Assembly (NCBI RefSeq): GCF_002368335.1
Contig: NZ_AP018288.1
Coordinates: 2,191,269-2,255,268, forward strand
Length of the DNA: 64,000 nucleotides
Reading direction: 5' to 3'
From: Nostoc sp. NIES-4103
GTDB taxonomy: Bacteria; Cyanobacteriota; Cyanobacteriia; Cyanobacteriales; Nostocaceae
Below are positions 29,155-37,000 of this stretch, one piece after another (position 1 is the stretch's first letter; every line of letters begins with the position of its first letter). Position numbers and translations under genes: made by a program. The notes under the pieces were generated by a model, which was given only the letters and a program-made list of their open reading frames with translations, was not told the DNA's origin and searched no databases.

Positions 29155-29951
29155 TCTAGTCCGAAAGTTTGCAAAAATGCCGAAGTGTTGTTAGACATAT
29201 TCGACGACATCTGAGTTTGCCATAGAGTCCAGAGAAAGTTGTAAGTTGGTAGAGTATTAGCAGTAATATTCCGTTCTAGCAGTGAAGCAAAACCTGTCTC
29301 GGCAGCGAGTTGGTTGTAACGACTAGCAGTGTATCCCATATCATAGTTGCCGTAAAAACTTGAGTCGAGTAACTTGACGTTGGAGTCCAACCACACAAAA
29401 GGTAGGAACCAATCTATAGGAACAAAATCGGACAAAGCAAGGCGTCCGCCTGGTTTCAGCACTCGAAAGGCTTCCTCAAAAAACTGCCGACGATCTGGAA
29501 AGTGAAATATGCACTCAACAGCCAACACCACATCGAAGGACTCATCAGGGAACGGTAATGCACAAGCATTACCTTCTTCAAATCGCAGCGTATTTACGTC
29601 TCGTGCTACTACTTTTTTTCGTGCTTGTTCTAATTGCCGTGCATCGATATTCAGCCCCACAAGGTTCATTTGTGAAAACTGTTCGTTTAAACTAGCGATC
29701 GTGCCACCAAAACCACAACCCACATCCAGAACATCTTGACCATCCTGGACATTTGCAGCACCATAAACTTCACGAGTTAGTTGCTCAGCTGCCTTGCTAA
29801 AATCTTCTGGTGTATTTAATGCTTTTTCTGGATTCGACCAATAGCCCCAATGTACATGACGCCCAAAAGCTAGATCGATTTCAGGATGACCATTGTCGAG
29901 CAATGTGAGAAGTTTGTCAAAATACGGCAGATTGATCTGTTGGTTAGTCAT
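29094..29951 (-). CDS. SAM-dependent class I methyltransferase
   Basis: 285 residues. The SAM motif I is VLDVGCGFGGT (about 95-105). It is followed by an acidic NIDARQLEQA loop, CALPFPDESFDVVLAVE (motif II/III) and FRVLKPGGRLALSDF. The GxxxHWGYW segment near residue 35 and overall length fit the gamma-tocopherol/sterol-type and small-molecule O- or C-methyltransferases. The C-terminal 60 residues are hydrophobic and aromatic, suggesting membrane association or a lipid substrate. An AAGGA Shine-Dalgarno sequence lies 8-9 bases before the ATG. It heads a two-gene unit with the acyltransferase, with 61 bp of coding overlap. Its likely role is methylation of a hydroxyl or carbon of the cluster's lipid product, which is inference from context. 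Confidence 0.85.
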   Translation of the reverse strand: MTNQQINLPYFDKLLTLLDNGHPEIDLAFGRHVHWGYWSNPEKALNTPEDFSKAAEQLTREVYGAANVQDGQDVLDVGCGFGGTIASLNEQFSQMNLVGLNIDARQLEQARKKVVARDVNTLRFEEGNACALPFPDESFDVVLAVECIFHFPDRRQFFEEAFRVLKPGGRLALSDFVPIDWFLPFVWLDSNVKLLDSSFYGNYDMGYTASRYNQLAAETGFASLLERNITANTLPTYNFLWTLWQTQMSSNMSNNTSAFLQTFGLEWLSRLGFLNYMIFSYMRYL

Positions 29952-30055
29952 TATGCAATCCTTTGATTCAAATTGAATGCAGCTTAATTCACAGTTATAT
30001 GGAGTTTTTATAACTGAGCAAAGGAACCTGGATGTTTTTTGAAAATTAGCTTTTG

Positions 30056-30125
30056 GGTATTGTCTAGTTTTTGTTGCAAAAATGCAAGGACAGTTAAGAC
30101 AGTTAAGACAGTTAAGACAGTTAAG
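30056..30125. repeat. Element B: conserved block plus four 9-bp tandem repeats
   Basis: GTATTGTCT, then AAAAATGCAAGGACAG, then four GTTAAGACA-type 9-mers. It begins about 105 bp upstream of the methyltransferase ATG, in the same orientation as element A. The 9-mer array resembles the short tandem repeats common in Nostocales genomes, but the shared non-repeat block is longer than a simple repeat explains. Confidence 0.65.
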
Positions 30126-30342
30126 TCACGAACTAAATAGGGTTTAAATTTATGAATTACAAGCCATCCAGGTTTTTTTAGTAATGTTATACACAAGCAT
30201 GACTTTATGCGATTAAGTTATGTTTTATTGAGAATAGTATTTGATGGTTGACAACATAGGGATATTTTGATAAGTATTTATGTTTAGATACGCGCTATGT
30301 TATAAGTGGTGCGTTAGGCTAAAGCCATAACACACCCTACTG

Positions 30343-30441
30343 GCGTCACACAGCTAAAATAGTGCACTAGGAAAAACTGAAAAACATTGATTTATATTAC
30401 TTTTGTCAAAAATCTATTGCAACATTTTAGCCTTGACACGC
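30343..30441. mobile_element. MITE-like element, copy 1 (99 bp)
   Basis: The left end GCGTCACACAGCTAAAATAG and the right end, read on the other strand as GCGTGTCAAGGCTAAAATG, form imperfect 24-bp terminal inverted repeats (18 of 24 match). There is no coding capacity. It abuts a second copy of the same family. Confidence 0.6.
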
Positions 30442-30451
30442 TACTACTGAA

Positions 30452-30629
30452 CTGACACAGCTAAAATAGTGCATAAATTTCCTCTAATATCTCTGTGTTC
30501 TCTGCGCCTCTGCGGTAGCCTGCGGCAAGCCCTACGGGTTCGCCAGTCGCTCATGGGGGAAACCCCCAAGACCGCGCTGGCTCACCGCTTACGCGTCTAC
30601 GTTAATGCAACATTTTAGTCTTGCCACGC
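30452..30629. mobile_element. MITE-like element, copy 2 (about 178 bp)
   Basis: Same terminal inverted repeats as copy 1 (GACACAGCTAAAATAGTGCA on the left; TGCAACATTTTAGTCTTGCC on the right). The body contains TCTGCGCCTCTGCGGTAGCC and a GC-rich nested repeat (about 30528-30595). The body matches, inverted, the copy at 50186-50310, which lacks the nested GC-rich insert. Confidence 0.65.
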
Positions 30630-30689
30630 TACTACTGCTACTACTTAAGATTTGCTTTATAAGTAAAATTCAATGCAAATCCAATGAGA

Positions 30690-31625
30690 TCACAAAAAAT
30701 TTGTTTTCTCTAGAAACTCAACAATAGTTGTATTCACTAATTTGAAAGCACCAGTCGAAGCATCATGACAACAGTTAGGTAGAATTTTTAACTGAGAATG
30801 AGGGATATGTTGATGCAATTTTTGACCATGAGTAACTGGAAACCAAGTATCTTGTTCACCCCATAAAATTAATGTTGGACACTTAATATTACCCAAATTA
30901 TTTTGAATGTCAGTGAGCATATTTGGTTTATTCGCTTGGTAATTCTCAATTTCTCGTGCTGCTATTCGTAACTCTTCAGCAACTTTTGCAAAAGTACCAG
31001 GCAATTCAATAAAGGGATAAGATATCCAGTAGATATCTTCCTCAGTCAATATTGACGGATCAAAAAGCACCGCCCGCCTTTCTAAAGCCATCATTTCTCT
31101 GAATATAGGTGCAAAGAGATATGCCAAACGCAAAAAGTCAATTGTTTGAATTAGTTCTATGGGTGTTTGTGCGAGCAACCACATAGGTAAACTGGGTAGA
31201 CTTTCAGTGAATATAGGTACATTTACTACTACTAAACGCTCTATTAATTCAGGATTTTTTTGAGCAAGACCAAGAGCAATTAATCCACCTAAAGATTCAC
31301 CTACAACTACTGCCGGTTCATCACATAATGCTTGAATAATTCTTTCAAATTCAATCAGTTGATGACCTTGATGTTCGCGGCGGGACAAGGGTTTTTCTGA
31401 AAAACCATAGCCTTTAGCATCAAAACAAATAACCCGAAAATATTTAGATAGTGGGGCAACGCTGTAACGCCAATTGTAACTCCAACTACCTATACCATGT
31501 AATAAAATTAGTGGCTTACCTGTACCTTTTTCACCATAAGCAATTTGTACAGGATACCCCTTAGCATCAGTAATAACTAGACTTTGCCGCCCTTTAGGAA
31601 AAGTGGCTTGCCACCAATCTTTCAT
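30690..31625 (-). CDS. Alpha/beta-fold hydrolase
   Basis: About 311 residues from the ATG at 31625. An in-frame TTG at 31679 would add 18 residues that do not fit the family, so I prefer the ATG (MKDWWQATFPKGRQ). It has the oxyanion strand LILLHGIGSWSYNW, the nucleophile elbow VVVGESLGGL, the acid strand LILWGEQDTWFP and the late catalytic His in NCCHDAS. It is a soluble single-domain enzyme of the haloperoxidase/MhpC-like group, with no signal peptide. The substrate cannot be told. It sits 67 bp from the next gene upstream region (repeat-free) and is separated from the PKS cluster by mobile-element-like repeats. Membership in the cluster is therefore doubtful. Confidence 0.85.
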   Translation of the reverse strand: MKDWWQATFPKGRQSLVITDAKGYPVQIAYGEKGTGKPLILLHGIGSWSYNWRYSVAPLSKYFRVICFDAKGYGFSEKPLSRREHQGHQLIEFERIIQALCDEPAVVVGESLGGLIALGLAQKNPELIERLVVVNVPIFTESLPSLPMWLLAQTPIELIQTIDFLRLAYLFAPIFREMMALERRAVLFDPSILTEEDIYWISYPFIELPGTFAKVAEELRIAAREIENYQANKPNMLTDIQNNLGNIKCPTLILWGEQDTWFPVTHGQKLHQHIPHSQLKILPNCCHDASTGAFKLVNTTIVEFLEKTNFL

Positions 31626-31745
31626 TCGTTTCTCAATGACTAATTTCTGTGCCAAAACTGGCACAATACAGCATTTCAATTATTAGCATGACAATGCTAA
31701 TAAGACAATAAGAATTAGCAAAAATATAGCGTCTACAGTTTGCTA

Positions 31746-32126
31746 TTAACGGCGAAACTTTAAGTATTCTTCCAATAGCTTAAGATTATACTCGTTTGCT
31801 GTCCAAGCAAAATCAAACAAATCTCCGAATACAGGTATAGTGCCTACCAAGCTATCGATGATCACATTCAAGAGCATTCTACCTAAAATAGCTTTAGGCA
31901 CACCTAACCGAGATGCTTCCAAGATAATGTAACTAGAAAGTAACAATCCTAAAACATCACCACCAATAGGTATAAATCCTATAAGAGGATCTAGACCAAT
32001 AGCAATTGGTGTTCCGGGAACAGCAATCACTTTATCCAGGAGGCGGCTAAGCTGACGTAGCCTTTGTAAAGTAGGTGCATGAAGCTTGGCATCAATATCA
32101 GAAAACCGTGAATAAGAATCAGGCAT
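31746..32126 (-). CDS. DUF4112 family small membrane protein
   Basis: 126 residues from ATG at 32126 (a TTG at 32147 is also possible). It has the DUF4112 signature: RLLDKVIAVPGT, then IGLDPLIGFIPIGGD and VGTIPVFGDLFDFAW. Two hydrophobic helices are rich in Gly/Pro turns. The family is widespread in cyanobacteria and proteobacteria and its function is unknown. It lies 46 bp downstream of the YihY-like gene on the same strand, so the two are probably co-transcribed. Confidence 0.85.
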   Translation of the reverse strand: MPDSYSRFSDIDAKLHAPTLQRLRQLSRLLDKVIAVPGTPIAIGLDPLIGFIPIGGDVLGLLLSSYIILEASRLGVPKAILGRMLLNVIIDSLVGTIPVFGDLFDFAWTANEYNLKLLEEYLKFRR

Positions 32127-32172
32127 AAAGGCGATCGCTCGTTGCAAATAGAATAGTCTAATATTTTACTAG

Positions 32173-33060
32173 TCATTTGTCATTAGTTCCTTTTGCACGC
32201 ATATCCTCAGCAACAGATACATTTAATTGGTCGCCCACTAGCATCACAGCAGCACTCATCCACAGCCATAGCATCAAAACGATCGCAGTTCCCACTGCAC
32301 CATAGACTTTATTGTAGTTACCAAAATTTGCCACATAAGTCCGAAACAAACCAGACAGAATCGCCCAGAAAACAGCTGCTAAGATGGCCCCTGGCATCAT
32401 GGGTGTACCAGAATTCCACACACTAGGGCCATAGCGATAGACAAAACCAAAGGCGCTTGCAACTATACCTAAAGCTAAAGGCCAGCGTAACAAGACCCAA
32501 ACATAGTACAAAAAGCCCAAAAAAGGATTTTCATCCACCACTATTTTTAATAGTAAGTCACTGATAAATACCAAAAAAGAAGCCAGCATTAATAACAAGA
32601 TAGTACCGATTGTTAATCCGAGGGAGACGAGTTTGGCTTGCCAAAAGGGGCGCGTGCGTTGTGGGGGAATTTGATGAATTTGATCTAAGGCTGTCATAGC
32701 GGTAGTTATTGCCCCTGAAGCAGTCCAAATCGCGATCGCAAAACTTAAAGAAAATAAACCTCTATTTTTCGGGTTGGTAATTTCTTTTGTGGCAAAATCA
32801 CGAATCAAGTTCAAAGCGTCTTGTGGTACAACTTGACTGAGTTCCTTAGCCAGTTCTTTAAAAGTGTCTTGTAAGGATGCTTCAAACAAGCCGATGGCTG
32901 TAACTACCGCAAGAATCGCTGGAAACAAGGATAACATAGCATTGAAAGCAATTTCCGAGGCAAGCCCTAAAAGTCGCCTTTCGATGGTTCTGGTGATAGT
33001 TTTCTTGACTGTGCGCCTATTGAGATGGCGAAAGAAGCGGACAAAACGAGGCTGTCCCAT
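32173..33060 (-). CDS. YihY/BrkB family inner-membrane protein
   Basis: 295 residues with about six hydrophobic segments and family blocks LGLASEIAFNAMLSLFPAI, FSLSFAIAIWTASGAITT and the C-terminal YGAVGTAIVLMLWLWMSAAV. The N-terminus is basic (KKTITRTIERR). Despite older names (ribonuclease BN, virulence factor BrkB) the family is a polytopic membrane protein of uncertain transport function. It ends in a short charged cytoplasmic tail. The start ATG is at 33060. The divergent gene at 33208 leaves 147 bp for two promoters. Confidence 0.9.
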   Translation of the reverse strand: MGQPRFVRFFRHLNRRTVKKTITRTIERRLLGLASEIAFNAMLSLFPAILAVVTAIGLFEASLQDTFKELAKELSQVVPQDALNLIRDFATKEITNPKNRGLFSLSFAIAIWTASGAITTAMTALDQIHQIPPQRTRPFWQAKLVSLGLTIGTILLLMLASFLVFISDLLLKIVVDENPFLGFLYYVWVLLRWPLALGIVASAFGFVYRYGPSVWNSGTPMMPGAILAAVFWAILSGLFRTYVANFGNYNKVYGAVGTAIVLMLWLWMSAAVMLVGDQLNVSVAEDMRAKGTNDK

Positions 33061-33207
33061 GATTTTTAGAAGTAATAAACTTTGATGTAAAGATGCTATG
33101 GTATGTCTTGAGTCAGCATTTAGATATGTTTGTTGGCATTATAAATTTATTTTTATTGACATTTTCAACTGATAAAAATTCTAAATTCGTAGATAAAGAG
33201 TATTAAA

Positions 33208-33705
33208 ATGGCTGAAATTAATGATAGTACCGCAGTTTTAACACAAAAGTGGTTAGCGGAAATTCAGGCACTCAAACAGCAGTTGCAACAACAGCAACGC
33301 GATCGCGATGCAGCTTGGGAAAGTGCCCAAAAATGGCGCAAACTCTATAATACAGAAGCAGAGCAACGCCGCACAGATGCTGATCTATCCCAAAAGGCGA
33401 TCGCATCGCTGAAGATAGAACTTCACAAACTCAAAGGCATTGATGGCACAATACTTGGTGATAGTCAAACAACCACAGCAATTACTCAACAAATCGAGCA
33501 AATCGAATCTGTACAAGAATTGCAAGCTAAATTGATTGCAGTCACCAAAGAACGCGATCGCTTATTGCAAGCTTTGAAAACTGAGCAAGAAAACCACGCC
33601 CAAACTCGCAAAAGCCTAACCACCGCTTTGGGTGATGCTATTGATAGTTTGGCACGACAGCGTGCAGGAACAGAAGCACAGAAGGGGAACAATGCTGTAT
33701 CTTAA
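33208..33705 (+). CDS. Coiled-coil hypothetical protein
   Basis: 165 residues, strongly charged and heptad-patterned. A first coiled coil (about 10-75) includes EIQALKQQLQQQQRDRDAAW, and a second (about 90-150) includes ELQAKLIAVTKERDRLLQAL. No membrane or catalytic motifs. It resembles coiled-coil proteins conserved in cyanobacteria with no assigned role. Its last 85 or so residues are duplicated almost exactly at 38816-39076, marking the left edge of a tandem duplication. An AT-rich leader with AAAGAG precedes the ATG. Confidence 0.8.
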   Translation: MAEINDSTAVLTQKWLAEIQALKQQLQQQQRDRDAAWESAQKWRKLYNTEAEQRRTDADLSQKAIASLKIELHKLKGIDGTILGDSQTTTAITQQIEQIESVQELQAKLIAVTKERDRLLQALKTEQENHAQTRKSLTTALGDAIDSLARQRAGTEAQKGNNAVS

Positions 33706-33822
33706 CTTACTTAGAACTTACGCAATAACTCTCTGAAACTCTTATTCCTACCCTAAGAAAGCGGGAACCCTCTTCGAGGGAATGGGTTCTGCTTCGCAGT
33801 ACGTGTCCTTTGCGTTCTTTGG

Positions 33823-33999
33823 GGGTTGCTAGTGATTGACCTACGAAGCGGCGATATTGTTCATAGTTTCAGACTAGAGAGGGAAGTCCGGAATTATACT
33901 ACGTGGTAGTACTACCACGTAGTACTACCACAGGTACATTGTCCGATGGCGATCGGCTTTTACAATGACGAAATTAGGCGAATGGTGACAGTGGGATGA
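33823..33999 (+). pseudogene. 3' remnant of the TIGR03032-like gene
   Basis: About 177 bp align with the last part of the intact gene (to 40322), from GGGTTGCTAGTGATTGACC to the common stop GTGGGATGA. The remnant is interrupted by small changes and by a 28-bp palindrome (33897-33924) that replaces part of the homologous sequence. No start codon remains. It lies exactly where the full gene sits in the second unit. Confidence 0.85.
33897..33924. repeat. Perfect 28-bp palindrome
   Basis: TACTACGTGGTAGT at 33897-33910 is followed directly by its exact reverse complement ACTACCACGTAGTA. The intact homologue has a single non-palindromic stretch here (TACGACGTGGTGGTACTGCC), so the palindrome arose in the remnant by local inverted duplication. 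Confidence 0.9.
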
Positions 34000-34099
34000 G
34001 AAATCATTCAACTGTCAAAGGACATAATATTTCACGTTTTTTGACTCTCGCACAATTTTATACTTAACGCATGGAAAATCAGTTGGAGAATCAACAAAG

Positions 34100-37000
34100 A
34101 TGGCTGATGTAGTCTTTAATCTCTCTGAGCTGGATGACAGTATTCCCAATGCTGCTCCGCAACTAGACTTAAATGGCAGCAATCAAGCTGGTATTAATTT
34201 TGCCACTACCTTTTATCGCGGCACTCCAGTCTCTATTGTTGATAGCGACTTCACCTTGACAGATGCTAACAGTAGCACTTTAGTGGGAGTCACTATTACT
34301 ATTGAATTTCCTTTTGAAGGTGCAGCCGAGTCCTTGAGTGCTGATACTAGTGGCACTAGTATCATTGCTAGCTACAATTATGACTCAAATACAATAACAG
34401 GTATTCTCACCCTGACGGGTACAGATACAATAGCCAATTACCAGCAAGTATTGCGATCGATTACCTACAACAATACTGCCTCTATCGTCTCAAGCTTATA
34501 CACCCGCACCATTCAATTTATCGTCGATGATGGCGAAGCCGAATCCAACACCAGTACGGTGGCTACTACAACTCTCTTCCTCACCAATCGATCTGGCAAT
34601 TCAGTAGTACTCAACTCGTCTTCCCTGGACGGTAGCAACGGCTTCGTGATCAACGGCTCAGGTTTCTTCTTAAGAGCAGCTGGAGACATCAACGGCGACG
34701 GCATCGACGACTTGATTATTGGGGCACCTAGTGCCGACCCCAACGGAAAGGAAAATGCCGGACAGAGCTACGTAGTCTTTGGCAAGACTAGTGGCTTTAG
34801 TCCTAGCTTCAACCTCTCTGACCTAGACGGTAGCAACGGCTTTGTAATTAATGGTATTAATGCAGGTGACAGATTAGGCTCCTCCGTGAGCGGTGCGGGG
34901 GATATCAACGGCGACGGCATCGACGACTTGATTATTGGGGCACCCAGTGCCGACCCCAACGGAAAGGAAAATGCTGGACAGAGCTACGTAGTTTTTGGCA
35001 AGAATAGTGGCTTTAGTACCAGCCTCGACCTATCGTCTTTAGATGGTAGCAACGGCTTTGTGCTAAACGGTGTTGATGCATACTATGACTCGTCAGGCAT
35101 TTTCGTCAGCAGTGCCGGAGATGTCAACGGCGACGGCATAGATGACCTGATTATTGTGGCACCGATTGCCACCCCTAGCAATGGTTTGGAAAGAGCCGGG
35201 GAGGCCTACGTAGTTTTTGGCAATACTAGTGGCTTTAGTGCCAGCATTGACCTCTCGTCTTTAGATGGTAGCAACGGCTTTGTGATCAACGGCCCTGAAG
35301 AGTTTGGCTATTCCAGCACCATAAATTTTGGCAGTGCAGGGGACATTAACGGCGACGGCTTGGACGACCTGATTATTGTGGGAAATGGATCTCAGCTTAT
35401 CTACGTAGTCTTTAGCACAAGTGAGGGCTTTGGTGCTACTCTCGACCTACCTACCTTGGACGGCAGCAATGGCTTCGTGTTTAGGGGTGCTATTGCGGGG
35501 TATGATGGCTCAATTCCCCCCTTCAGTAGCGGGTTCGACATTAACGGTGATGGCTTCGACGACCTAGTTATTGGGGCAAGGAGGGGCGGCACATTCTATA
35601 ACGGGGAAAGCTATGTGGTGTTTGGCAAGAGTGGCGGCTTTAGTCCCTACCTTGACTCATCGTCTCTAGATGGCAGCAATGGTTTTGTGATCAACGGCCT
35701 TGATGACCTTGACTTCTTAGGCACCAATGTCAGCAGTGCGGGGGATTTTAACGGCGATGGCTTTGACGACTTGATAATCGATCGCTACCTGTTATTTGGC
35801 AAGAGTGGCGGCTTTAGTGCCAACTTCGATCTATCTTTCCTAGACGGTAGAAACGGCTTCATAATCAACAGCTTTAACTCCGCCACCAGTGCAGGAGACA
35901 TCAACGGCGATGGCTTTGACGACCTGATTATTGGGTCGGGGGTTCTGTTTGGTTTTGCCACTAGGTCTATTGATGAACCTCCAGTGGCAGTGAATGACAC
36001 AGTTACCACTGACGAAGACACTGCTGTTAACATTTCTGTCTTAGCCAACGACATCCCCCTAGACAACCCCTTAATGGTGAGAGCTGTTAACGGTACTGTG
36101 GTAACTGTTGGCACTAGCATTACTTTGAGTACTGGTGCTTTACTCACACTGAATGCTGATGGCACTTTCACCTACGATCCTAATGGTCAATTTGAAACTT
36201 TAGCTGGGGGTGAAAGCAGCAGCGACAGCTTCACCTACACTGTCAGCGATGGTAGCTTTGTTAGTACAGCTAGCGTTAACTTGACTATCAACGGAGTTAA
36301 TGATGCACCCACCGTTACTTCAGCTTTCAATGTCTCTGACCTCAACGGTAGCAATGCCTTTGTAATTAACGGCATTGATGTTTTTAACTATTCAGGCAGA
36401 TCTGTTAGCAGTGCGGGGGACATCAACGGTGACGGCATCTCAGACTTGATTATCGGGACACCAGGTGCTGACCCCAACGGTCGATTTGATGCTGGGGAAA
36501 CCTACGTGGTGTTTGGCAGTAGTACCGGCTTTGGTGCCAGCCTCGACTTATCGTCTCTGGATGGTAGCAACGGCTTCGTGATTAACGGCATTGATGCTTT
36601 TGACCTTTCAGGTACTTCCGTCAGCAGTGCAGGAGACATCAACGGCGACGGCATCTCAGACCTGATTATCGGGGCATCAGGTGCTGACCCCAACGGTCAG
36701 TCTGCTGCTGGGGAAACCTACGTGGTGTTTGGCAGTAGTACCGGCTTTGGTGCCAGCCTCGACTTATCGTCTCTGGATGGTAGCAACGGCTTCGTGATTA
36801 ACGGCATTGATGCTTTTGACCTTTCAGGTACTTCCGTCAGCAGTGCAGGAGACATCAACGGCGACGGCATCTCAGACCTGATTATCGGGGCATCAGGTGC
36901 TGACGCCAACGGTCAGTCTGCTGCTGGGGAAACCTACGTGGTGTTTGGCAGTAGTACCGGCTTTGGTGCCAGCCTCGACTTATCGTCTCTGGATGGTAGC

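Larger units (their letters stand above)
29952..30689. other. Intergenic region with promoter, tandem repeat and two MITE-like elements
   Basis: 738 bp. It includes the presumed methyltransferase promoter, element B at 30056-30125, and two adjacent inverted-repeat elements at 30343-30441 and 30452-30629. No gene is seen. Confidence 0.6.

Noticed and set aside
30008..30196. 62-codon minus-strand ORF with a repeated LTV pattern
   Set aside because: The repeated peptide simply translates the 9-bp tandem repeats; no other support.
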